This document shows, one piece after another, positions 18,989 through 27,355 of a DNA stretch of 64,000 nucleotides; positions within the stretch are counted from its first letter, which is position 1, and the number at the start of each line of letters is the position of its first letter. The position numbers were made by a program, and so were the translations under genes. This DNA comes from Isochrysis galbana (taxonomy: Eukaryota > Haptophyta > Isochrysidales > Isochrysidaceae). Below the pieces are notes generated by a model. The model was given only the letters and a program-made list of their open reading frames with translations, was not told the origin of the DNA and ran no database searches. The stretch covers positions 4,346,148 to 4,410,147 of the forward strand of contig CM030931.1 in NCBI GenBank assembly GCA_018136815.1, written 5' to 3'.

Positions 18989-20645
18989 TCAGATCCCCGA
19001 CAGCGAAAAGCGTGTACAGCCACGGAAGCATTTGATATGGTACAGTAGGCTCTGCCCGAGGGTATACCCGGCTTCGAAGTTCCAAAGCCTACGCGGGGGC
19101 GGTACGGCGCACCCTTTTCGACGCACGAGGACGCGGAAGCCCACCGACTTCCTGCGGCTCTTGAGGACGCGAAAGTCGGACATGTGCAAGAAGCGGGGGC
19201 TGAATGCCAACATGTCTCCGGGCGTGAAATCCAAATACTTAGCACATCGGCTGATCTTGGACTCCCGTTCGTGCTGAGGGGTGACGAACATCAATGTTTG
19301 GTTGTCGTCTGCAAGCATCACACGGCCATTCTCTCCTTCATTGGAATCAAATATGAACATGTTACCCCAGTTGTGCTCGTGATCGTTTTCAAGAAGCATC
19401 CAGACTTGAAACCCGTCGTTCGGATAGAATTCCCACTGGATGTCATTGTGGATCTGGGGGAAGTATTTTTCAAACCTTCTAATATTCTTACCGCACTCGC
19501 GGCGAATGGAACCACTACCTACTACACGTAGCACGTAGCATACTTTCTACACCCCCACTCCCCGGCCCTTCTCCCCCCGCCATAAGGCGGCTCCCCCCGT
19601 GCACTACTAGGGGGATTGGGGTGAAGGGCTTAGATATGGTCCGGTGGCCCGCGCCCCCCCCCGGTGATCTTTCCTCCCCTTCCTCCTGTGTCTCCGAGTG
19701 GGCGGCCGACTCTGTCCCGACTTATCCTGTAAACAGGTGCGGGACTTACCAATTTTCCGGTGAGCGGAGCTCTCGCTCCGCCCCCCCCTTCTCCGCGCTC
19801 TCTCTCCCCTCTCCTGCGGCACGCGCGATGGCGCGCCTGCGGCAGGCCTGCAGCTGCCCTCTGGCGGCCCCTGGAGGCTCCTGGAGGCCAGCTCAGGGGG
19901 CAGAGGAGGCTGGGGCTGGGCCCTGGCCTCCCCTGCCTCTCCCTCGCTGGCGCTCCTGGGCCTCTGGGGCCCCCACTCTGCACCTGTCTGCCTGTCGACC
20001 AGGGGGGGAGGGGGGGTTGGAGCGATGGGCTGGCCACGACAGGCCAGGACGCGCGAGGCAGGCGTGCCTGCCAGGGAGAGAGTGGGTCAGCAGGGCAGTG
20101 GCCTCCTGGCAAGCCATCAGGCGTGCCAGGAGGATGAGTGGTTCCTCCCCCATGGCAGGGGAGGAGTGGAGAGAGGGGAGGCTCGTGCCCCCCCATGGGG
20201 CAACCAAGTATAAACTTAGTTGGATCTGGGGGAAGTACGCGCCCTCTTTGGACAGCACATCTAAGACGATCAAGTCCTCAAGCTTGAGCTCGCGCCCATC
20301 ACAATGAATGTGCGGCAAAATCATCTTGAGCAACGCATCGATATCCCCCCGCGCGACCTTCCGCTTCAATGCTTGTACATACTCCGAGGCGCCCAAGCAG
20401 AAGGCCCACTCATCGTGTCCTCTCTTGCAGTCGTATGGGGTGGTGGGCAATAAGTCGTCCCTTCTGACATTGCGAATATCGAAGACTTGTGAGAAATGAG
20501 CATACAAATTGCGGTTTATCCTCAACCGAGCCGTTGTCACGCGGTCGATGTACGCGTTCTTGAGACGCTCATGGCACAATAGCAGTGTGATCACACAAGC
20601 CAACAGGACGCAGAGCACCAGGGCACACGTGGGCTTGGTACGCAT
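18989..20645 (-). CDS. Putative membrane-anchored Fe(II)/2-oxoglutarate oxygenase-like protein, split by a mobile element
   Basis: The N-terminal part (from ATG 20645) has a signal-anchor (TCALVLCVLLACVITLLLC) followed by a soluble region down to DVLSKEGAYFPQI at 20221-20237. There a 755-bp repeat interrupts the frame. Coding resumes at 19465 with YFPQIHNDIQWEFYPNDGF and runs to the stop at 18989. The resumed part has a possible iron triad: H-N-D, a distal His in LAFSPRFLHMSDF, and a 2-oxoglutarate Arg in VGFRVLVRR; this is inference from spacing. The 17-bp duplication codes YFPQI on both sides, so removing the element plus one duplicate restores an uninterrupted frame of about 300 codons. 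The element could be an intron or could have killed the gene. No other introns seen; AT-richer than neighbours. Confidence 0.65.
19466..20220 (-). mobile_element. Hairpin-start element, complete, inserted in a coding sequence
   Basis: 755 bp, in the same orientation as the host gene. 5' end at 20220 (ACTAAG stem, then the CCATGGGG block); 3' end at 19466 with the GCGAGTGCGGTAAGAATATT-type tail. It is flanked by a perfect 17-bp target-site duplication, TGGATCTGGGGGAAGTA, at 19449-19465 and 20221-20237. The internal GGTAA-N11-GTTTAC motif lies on the minus strand at about 19734-19756. Compared with 61.7 kb it is somewhat diverged, so it is older than that copy. Confidence 0.92.
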
Positions 20646-20703
20646 GATTCTCCTTACCCAATCACGAGCGAAAAACACAGACTGAGGGTGCGCACGTATT
20701 CCG

Positions 20704-20991
20704 TCACTGCGGGTCGCGCACCCCGTGCGGTCCCAGGACTCGCGGAGGCGGAAGCCGGCGGCGGCCCAGCTGAGCGGCGGCAATCGCTTCCCGTAACAAA
20801 GCCCTCCCAACGCCTTGACCGCGCCAATCGGGGGTCACCCAAAAGTCGCACAGCTCGCCCGAGCGCCCACCCGACAGCGGGTTCACGCGCACCAAGCCCT
20901 TCGTCGAAGCAACGGCGAACGCTCCTTTCGCGGGGCGCGAGTAAGACGGTGGGATATCGGCGCTCCAGTGCGAAAAGGGCACCACGTGCAT
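20704..20991 (-). CDS. GNAT-family N-acetyltransferase fragment
   Basis: 95 codons from the ATG at 20991. The segment GELCDFWVTPDWRGQGVGRALLREAI carries motif A of the GNAT fold (acetyl-CoA pyrophosphate-binding R/Q-x-x-G-x-G/A as RGQGVG). The domain is too short for a complete GNAT (~140-150 aa) and ends abruptly. A different frame upstream (about 21000-21085) reads plausible protein, suggesting a frameshift, an unrecognised intron or a pseudogene. It abuts the oxygenase-like gene on the same strand, about 60 bp apart. Substrate unknown. Confidence 0.5.
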   Translation of the reverse strand: MHVVPFSHWSADIPPSYSRPAKGAFAVASTKGLVRVNPLSGGRSGELCDFWVTPDWRGQGVGRALLREAIAAAQLGRRRLPPPRVLGPHGVRDPQ

Positions 20992-21271
20992 CCTTCGTCG
21001 ACACAAAGAGCCGCCTACCTGTCCTAACCCGAATTTTATGGCGAGGGGGGACGACCCGCATCGCGTTCTTTTGGGAGCGGACCATCGTAAGGAAACGCGG
21101 GTGGAGTGTGTTTGTATTCAGTGTCGGTAGCGCACGTCATGCCCCCCGCGTGCGCGAGGATCAATCCGGAGGCGTCTTCCTCCCCGCGCGCTTTCTTCTT
21201 TTTTCGCCGCGCGGACTCGCACCGCGGACTCGCCGCGCGGACTCACCCCAGCGTTTCGTTACGGGTTTTAT

Positions 21272-21710
21272 CTAGCCGACGTTTATGACAAAAAAAAACT
21301 GGCACCGAATGAAGGCAAGGCGCCTGGGGTTCTGCTGTAGATGGTGCCGGGCCGGCCCCTCGCGCCGGAGCGCGAGGGCGGTACCGCGGCTGTGTAGGGT
21401 CCCGGCCCGGAGGCCTTCCCTTTGGAAGCGTCCCACTGGTGTGGGGTGGCTGGTGTGGTTGTGTGTTGTGTAGGGGGTGTGCTGCATGCTGGCTGCTGCC
21501 AGCATGGCGGCCTTGTTCGTGGCGTTCGCGGTGGTTCGCGGGCGTGGCAGGCTGGCTCCTGTGCCCACCTGGCTGGGAGGGTCGTCCTGACGCGGTCGCT
21601 TCGGCGACAGCGGCGTGTCACTCAAGCCTTCGTCCATCTCGGCGAGGGCAGCGGCAGCGAGGGAGGGCGGCGGCGCGCGCTCCATGACCCTATCAGTTTA
21701 CTGATAGTTG
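21272..21710 (-). mobile_element. Hairpin-start element bearing a MERAP... reading frame
   Basis: The 5' end (21710 on the minus strand) is an 8-bp perfect hairpin, stems CTATCAGT and ACTGATAG with a 2-nt loop, then GGTC and ATGG. The ATG opens a 137-codon frame starting MERAPPPSLAAAALAEMDEG and continuing as low-complexity Pro/Thr/Ala sequence. A T-run on the minus strand at about 21288-21297 may be the 3' end. No target-site duplication was identified, so the right boundary is inferred. Nothing in the ORF resembles a known protein. Confidence 0.55.
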
Positions 21711-21933
21711 CGTGTGAGAGAGTAAATAAAGGGTCCAAAGCGCCGCGTGCGCGGCGCCGCAGAGATATCAATGTAGTTTTTGTAGTTGTAGTAATATAGA
21801 AAACATTAGCCCAGTGCATTAAGATTATGAGCAATAGCCGCCCATAGATCCTGCATCTATATGCGTCCTGATGCGTCTATTCGTATCGTCTCAGCGATTG
21901 TATGCATCACTCGCTATTTTCTTCTCTCGCTAA

Positions 21934-22155
21934 GACGGGCCACCTAGAGGCACAGGAGGAAGGCGTGAACAGACCACTAGGGGCCGGTGCACCCCCGCCC
22001 TACCCAACCCCCCCCACAACCTGGGCCCCTAAGTAGAGCACGAGGGGAGATGCCGCAAGGCGGGAAGCGAGGGAGAGGAAGGGAAATGGGCGTGGCTACG
22101 ATAGACAGCTACACAGCCGCGCGCGAGGTGAGATTTTTAAAAGGTTTTTTTCTTC
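21934..22155 (+). mobile_element. 5'-truncated hairpin-start element with target-site duplication
   Basis: 222 bp flanked by a perfect 15-bp duplication, TTCTTCTCTCGCTAA, at 21919-21933 and 22156-22170. The 3' part (TAAGTAGAGCACGA..., GGGCGTGGCTACGATAG, GCCGCGCGCGAGGTGAGA, then TAAAAGG and a T-run) is shared with copies at 25.2 and 46.4 kb. The hairpin 5' end is absent. Loss of the 5' end with retention of the 3' end and a duplication is the signature of target-primed reverse transcription. Confidence 0.82.
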
Positions 22156-22343
22156 TTCTTCTCTCGCTAATTTCTGGATAGGCATGCGTGCACTAAATAA
22201 TCGCGCTCACATTGTACGTTGTTGAACGTGTTGCACTCATGTTGCGGGTGATGCCAGCGGCACGGAATGAGGGTAGCTATGTGGCTTAGTTCCCACGCAC
22301 CAACTCTTCAACTTCACATGCAAAGAATCCCCAGTCGATCACA

Positions 22344-23168
22344 CTAGGAAGACGTGGCCGATGAGCTCGGCACACCCATCAACGTGCCCTTTAGTGTTCC
22401 TTCTGATGTATATTGGGTCATCCAACTCACGGCATGTTGCCTGCCAAGCGCGTATATGTTGGCGAGGTCCTCGTCCTCGGCGGCTTCAAGCGCCCACTTG
22501 AACCACCTTCCCTGGTCGACCGGTATCGGTGGGATTGCACCTCGGCCAGGCTGGATAAGCTCCTCGTCGGCAAACTCAGTTGCTACAGACGGCAAACAGA
22601 GCACATTGACCGTCCGATCGGCTTTCAAAGGCGGGCAGCCGAATCGCGAGCGCGGCACTGCAAAGAAGCCATCTGTGGCCAGGGTGTTGCGTACCCACAC
22701 TAATGGCCATCGCGAGAAGAAGAATGGCCAGTTGCACGACGCGCAGATTGTGTCGACTAGGTCCTCCTTATCTTCCCACTCTGTGACGAAGCACGATTTG
22801 GGCCATGGCAAGATGCGCTGATAGCAGACGGTGAGCCTGCCGGAGACGCGTTCGACGGCGTCATCAGGTAGGAGCTGGCGTAGTTGCTCCCTTACAGCCA
22901 CACGCAGCCCTACGCCCGCCCGCAGATCGGCAACCAGCGAGCTGAGTCCCACCTGGACCGTCTCCTCTGGCACATCACATGCGATTGCTGCTGCGATGAT
23001 CGAGCCGGCGCTCGAACCTCCGACGGGTGTGGCGCTGTGGATGAGCCCGGCCTCCTGCATCGCATACGCTGCGCCCGCGTAGTACGGGAAAAGCAGGCCG
23101 CCTGGAGCGAACGAGACACCCAGCTGGGCAGGCGGAGCACCAAGCGCCAACACGCTGAGAAGCAGCAT
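22344..23168 (-). CDS. Patatin-like phospholipase (acyl hydrolase)
   Basis: Single exon, 274 aa. A hydrophobic N-terminus (MLLLSVLALGAPPA) suggests a signal peptide. The patatin fold is shown by the oxyanion-loop region GVSFAPGGLLFPYYAGAAYAM, the nucleophile elbow GGSSAGSII (G-x-S-x-G, Ser at about residue 53) and the later ATDGFF with the likely catalytic Asp of the Ser-Asp dyad. The usual G-G-G/A of the oxyanion hole reads P-G-G here. The C-terminus (WALEAAEDEDLANIYALGRQHA) is like the family tail. Expected to release fatty acids from membrane lipids. It stands alone with no lipid gene neighbour. Length is typical of short eukaryotic or bacterial patatins. Confidence 0.88.
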   Translation of the reverse strand: MLLLSVLALGAPPAQLGVSFAPGGLLFPYYAGAAYAMQEAGLIHSATPVGGSSAGSIIAAAIACDVPEETVQVGLSSLVADLRAGVGLRVAVREQLRQLLPDDAVERVSGRLTVCYQRILPWPKSCFVTEWEDKEDLVDTICASCNWPFFFSRWPLVWVRNTLATDGFFAVPRSRFGCPPLKADRTVNVLCLPSVATEFADEELIQPGRGAIPPIPVDQGRWFKWALEAAEDEDLANIYALGRQHAVSWMTQYTSEGTLKGTLMGVPSSSATSS

Positions 23169-23254
23169 GGCGTCGGCCGAGCCGAGATTCCTTCAAGATT
23201 CCTTCATGCTTCAACTCAAGCCTCAAGGCTGACTTCACAGTGGGTCAGCTCATG

Positions 23255-23460
23255 ACCAAGAACCCGCCGGGGGTATTATTTTATTTATTTTACAATAAGT
23301 GTTAGTACAGCTACTGCTACGAGCCTTGTACTACCCCGCCGGGCAACGACAAGCATGACCACTCTAAAATACAAATACAGGGTGGGGGCGGATCGCGGAT
23401 CCCTTTTTACAGTAGTAGTAGTAAAATTTTTATCATGATCATGAGGGTAACGAATAACTA
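23255..23460. other. AT-rich spacer
   Basis: AT-rich, low-complexity sequence upstream of the patatin-like gene (TTATTTTATTT, GTAGTAGTAG). No feature recognised. Confidence 0.4.
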
Positions 23461-23461
23461 C

Positions 23462-23680
23462 AACTAAGTTTATAGTAGTACTTGTACTTGGTTCGCCCAT
23501 GAGGGGCAACGAGCCCCCCCCTGCTCTCCACTCCTCCGCTGCCATGGGGAAGGAACCACCAATGCTCTTTGCATGCCTCATGGTTTGCCACGAGCCACGA
23601 GCAGACTGCCCTGCTAACCCTAACCCACCCTCTCCTCCCTATACACTATACAGCCCCGCCAACCCTCAAGTCTCAAGTTC
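23462..23680 (+). repeat. 5' fragment of a 750-bp hairpin-start element
   Basis: Begins ACAACTAAGTTTATAGTAG..., with an extra insertion in the hairpin loop, followed by CTTGGTTCGCCCATGAGG and the GAACCACCAATGCTCTTTGC block. Only the first ~200 bp are recognisable; the 3' portion is missing. Confidence 0.7.
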
Positions 23681-24310
23681 GCGCCCCTTGGCCCTTGCCC
23701 TTGGGCGAGATTGTGACGAGAATCCCTGCTCACCAACGTTATCCTAAATTAACGTATAACGTACTCAAAGACGGCGCCTTTCGGACGCCTTTCAGCAAAG
23801 AAGAATGCTCAGCATACTTAAGCCACCTACCACAAGTGTCAAGTGTTCATGCACGAAGGACGTACGATGTACGATCCACAACACATGAATTTCTAGACTC
23901 ATGGGTCGAAGTAGTCAGCGACACAAAGTGCATCCTCGGAAGAGCAGCGGAACGTCCGCCGCCGGACACCAACGAGACAAAAAATCGCACTAATAGCTAA
24001 TAGCTCCCCGCCTTGTCAGGAATCGGGGGATTCACAACCCAAAGAGATCAAGGTATCAGAAGAGGAGCAATGCATTAGTAATACATTAGCAAACTCAACA
24101 ACATATGTATGGCTACATACCATAAACGATTACCTAGAGGAAGCCTCCTCAAGCACCGGGACAGTCGCAACAGCGGAAGAGATCCAATCAATACCATCAC
24201 CCCCCAACAGATGGGAAAACGGTTACAAGAGCCCGAAATCTATGGATTACCCCCTAGTCCTCCTCGAGCTCCGAGCTCTGTGGCCGGAGGAACCTCGATG
24301 ATCGATGAGA
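23681..24310 (+). other. Unidentified, possibly coding AT-richer segment
   Basis: Two plausible frames: about 23740-24000 (YNVLKDGAFRTPFSKEECSA, SLDSWVEVV-like) and about 24095-24300 (TYVWLHTINDYLEEASSS then RWENGYKSPKSMDYPLVLLE). Amino-acid composition looks protein-like, unlike the surrounding repeats. The second shares the RW-E/G-N/D-GYK block with 2.43 kb. Probably remnants of a mobile-element protein; not assignable. Confidence 0.4.
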
Positions 24311-25125
24311 AGGCCTGGAGCCTGGATCTGGATCGTCGGACGCTCGGACGCAGACTTCTCGTTCTTCGTTCTTCTCTCCTTCCACAGCCGTGGTGGGCGC
24401 CGATTGCTCCTCTTCGCCGGTGGGGGTGGCGGTGGTGGCCTCGGTCGGGCGACGGATTTCTTCCCGCCATGGCCATGGCCATGGCGCGGCCGCCGCGGGC
24501 TTCTTTGTCGCGGATCTCAAGAGGACCCCAGTTTATTTGACAAAAACCGCCTGTTTATGTATGTAAACGTATGACCGTCATTTTTTTTGAAAAAGTCGGC
24601 TGGGAACGTGACGATACGGGTATTTGATGGCTCAACTTGAGTTATGTCCCACATTCGACGGAATGCGGAATGCGGCCTAAGCCTTAGTTAGGCTGAGTTA
24701 GAGTTAGGGCCGGGCCCCCACACCGCCACGGCAACACGGCAACACCCGCGGCGACACGCGAAGGCGAAGGTACAACCACAGGCCCGTCCCAGCCTCCCCG
24801 CTCACGCGAGGTCCAAAGTAGTGCACACGGACCGACCTTTCGATACTGATGACAAAGGGCTGAGGCTGAGGGGGAAAGCGTGGGTGAGGGATGGCGTGGG
24901 GCAAGGGCCGTTGTCGGGGATCCCCAGTGTAGGGTGGCAGGATAGCCCCGGATGGGACAACAGGTACAAGGTCAACAGGTTTCGGGGGCCTATTCCTATT
25001 AAGAGGACCTATTGACAGGTCGCAATAGGTCCGTAACAGGTCAAAATAAAACTCATTTTACTAATATTATAGATGTATGAGTATGTGATGTATATTATGA
25101 ATATGATTGGCTTCTGACTTCTGAG
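24311..25125. other. Intergenic, no gene seen
   Basis: GC-rich simple sequence (CATGGC repeats near 24470) followed by the short repeat shared with 14.02 kb (24620-24685) and AT-rich DNA. Around 24985-25045 several CCTATT/ACAGGTC words recur. Confidence 0.4.
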
Positions 25126-25129
25126 CTAA

Positions 25130-25245
25130 GTTACTAGGGAGAGGAAGGGATCCGAGATGATTTGGGCGTGGCTACGATAGCGGTACCTATAGTATAGGCC
25201 TATAGCCACGCGCGAGGCGAGAATATTGAAAGGTTTTTTTCCCCT
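25130..25245 (+). repeat. 3' module of a hairpin-start element, 5'-truncated
   Basis: GGGCGTGGCTACGATAG, GCCACGCGCGAGGCGAGAAT and ATTGAAAGG with a T-run match the 3' ends at 22.1 and 46.4 kb. CCTATT-containing words lie on both sides, but no exact target-site duplication could be fixed. Confidence 0.65.
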
Positions 25246-25548
25246 ATTACCTATTAACAAGTAACAGGTCTGGTAGGCCTCTTGACCTCTTAATAGAACC
25301 TATTAGTAGTAGAAGCCTATTGTCCCATCTGGGAGGATAGCAGCATTAGCCGGCTTCTTAAAGAAGTTTTTTTTACACAGCCACTCTAGACCGCCCCACC
25401 CAATCACACATCCAAATATACGCAAAAACGGCTCGTTGAAAGTCCTCTTAGTTGCATCCCATGCGGTGGCGCGCAACATCACAAAGCCCAGCTTGCCAAC
25501 TGGCGGCAGGCGTGGCCACACAAGTACCAAGCTGATAGATGAGATTGA

Positions 25549-27009
25549 TCAATGCGCTTCAGTGTTAAGTGATCTTATGGTGCAGTGCAAGGAGGTTCTC
25601 TCAAACCAAGTGTACCTACCAGGGAACTCCGCGTCGACCGCAGCGCGAAATTCGCCGAGGATCTTCGACAACTTTGCTTGGTCGAGCGAGTCAGCCATGC
25701 CCACAGCAGTCCTGCGAGATGTGTTCTCCGTACAAAGAGGAGGGGGTGCCGTATGTGGAAAGAGGATGGCGACCAGCGTGCAGCCTGAGGGCGAATGCTC
25801 ACGGTAGCTTTTCACGCGCGAACCCGGCTCATTCACACGAGTGAGGTACGCCTCTTCGTCCACCCATTCCTGCATAACAGCCCTCACTCTTGCCGCCTCT
25901 TCGATGGGCACATTTGCGGTTTCTGCCTTGGGACTCTCCCGCAATAATGCGCTGCCCATGGGCAGCTGCTGAATCTCGTCGACGATCTCTAGGCTTCGCC
26001 ATCGATATGCGACGGCGGAGAGAACATCGATGTTCAGTTTTGGCGCGATGCGGCCATGGGCATGCATGGCAGCAGTGTGCTCTATACAAATATGCTTGAG
26101 CCGACGAAGCTCCTCAAGCGTGAAGTTCGGCGAAGATTCGTTGAGAGAAGCCAAGGTAGTCTTCGGCCACTTTGATCCTGCGCCTTCGGCCTTAAGCCGG
26201 AGAGTCAGCAGGTCGCTGGAATCAATGGCTGCGCCCGCGTGACTGTGAACAGCACTTTGCCGCTCGATTTCCCCCTTGAGCTCCAAGAGCGAAGCAGGGA
26301 ATCCGCGCCACGTGAGAACAAGCACGCCATGCCAGGCGATGAAAAAGCAAAGTGGTTCTAACTGAACGGGAGCCGTGCGCGCCATCGGTTCCGACAGTCT
26401 CTGCAATAGCCAGTGATTGGCCAAGCCTGTGCGAGCATGTGTACGGGCCGATGCGGCAGACGTGGCTTCCGACCCATTGAGTGGCTCGGCGATACATGGC
26501 CGACTGTCTGATGCACCGCTGACGTGCTCCTGAAGGCGATACCAGCGGCGTGCACCGGCCCGAGAGCGTGTTGCAAAGACTGCGCACCGAAAGAGGCCGC
26601 CCAGCACCGCACCAAGCAAGATGGCGCACCCATGCGCAATGGTTGTCAGCTGCTCTGCTGTCACTGCGTAGTACACGTCTACAATCAGGCAGAGCGCGAG
26701 GGTTGCGATGATGGCTCGGTCTGCTGCCGTGCGTCGTGTGAGTTCGGTGGGCAAGGCGTACCCCGCCGCAGCGTTCCACACGATCGAGACGCCCGTGCAG
26801 CCAAGACAGAGGCAGAGGCCAATTTGGAAGGATGATACAAACAAGAGGGAAAGGGTGGCTACGGCTGCACTGGCGGGCCTGCTACGCTGGGCATTGCCAA
26901 GAGCGAGGAGGGTAAGCGTGAGCACGCTGTAGTTAATCGCCATGTCAAGCACTCCGCCGTCGTAGCTCAGGATCTGCACCAGAGAGGGGGGCGGTGCGGC
27001 GCACGCCAT
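25549..27009 (-). CDS. Multi-pass membrane protein with soluble C-terminal domain, function unknown
   Basis: An open frame of 486 codons from ATG 27009. The N-terminal ~140 residues hold four or five hydrophobic helices (for example VATLSLLFVSSFQIGLCLCL and IIATLALCLIVDVYYAV), with another near residues 220-240 (PLCFFIAWHGVLVLTW). A soluble C-terminal part follows with GAGSKWPKTTLASLNESSPN, LRRLKHICIEHT, RYTWFERTSLHCTIRSL. The H-C-T-I-R step is reminiscent of a 2H-phosphoesterase half-motif, but a second one is not seen, so I assign no function. The frame ends soon after that motif; a 3' exon within 25303-25530 is possible. Membrane location is well supported. Confidence 0.65.
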   Translation of the reverse strand: MACAAPPPSLVQILSYDGGVLDMAINYSVLTLTLLALGNAQRSRPASAAVATLSLLFVSSFQIGLCLCLGCTGVSIVWNAAAGYALPTELTRRTAADRAIIATLALCLIVDVYYAVTAEQLTTIAHGCAILLGAVLGGLFRCAVFATRSRAGARRWYRLQEHVSGASDSRPCIAEPLNGSEATSAASARTHARTGLANHWLLQRLSEPMARTAPVQLEPLCFFIAWHGVLVLTWRGFPASLLELKGEIERQSAVHSHAGAAIDSSDLLTLRLKAEGAGSKWPKTTLASLNESSPNFTLEELRRLKHICIEHTAAMHAHGRIAPKLNIDVLSAVAYRWRSLEIVDEIQQLPMGSALLRESPKAETANVPIEEAARVRAVMQEWVDEEAYLTRVNEPGSRVKSYREHSPSGCTLVAILFPHTAPPPLCTENTSRRTAVGMADSLDQAKLSKILGEFRAAVDAEFPGRYTWFERTSLHCTIRSLNTEAH

Positions 27010-27355
27010 CGCCGCCGGGAGCGGCGGAGAGGCGGGGCGGGAGTTGAGAGGGAGAGGTCTGAATGAGTTTTATTATATAGTGAATATCAGTACTCCTATA
27101 CTCCGTATAAAGTAGGAGAATCCCTAGCCAGAGTAAAGTCTCCCCGTCTACGCCGGTCTATTCCTCCCTTCTTTACTCTGGTACGCTGGTCCACTCCTCC
27201 CTGGAGGAGTAGAGTAGCTAAGTCTACTTACATGCTGCCTCTCCCCTCCCCCCTCCCCCCCCCTCGCTCACCTTGATATTTCCGTTTTTGGATGAAGCTT
27301 GCCATGGCTTTGCAGCGGGCGGTGGGGGCCACGCAGCGGCGAGGGCGTCGCGCCG

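Noticed and set aside
19893..20260. Continuation of the oxygenase-like protein into the mobile element
   Set aside because: The frame stays open into the repeat (LSLYLVAPWGG...), but this sequence belongs to the element and recurs in intergenic copies.
25303..25530. 75-codon minus-strand ORF as a certain 3' exon of the 25.5-kb membrane protein
   Set aside because: Plausible composition (VGKLGFVMLRATAWDATKRT), but no splice pair could be fixed, so it was left out of the gene model.
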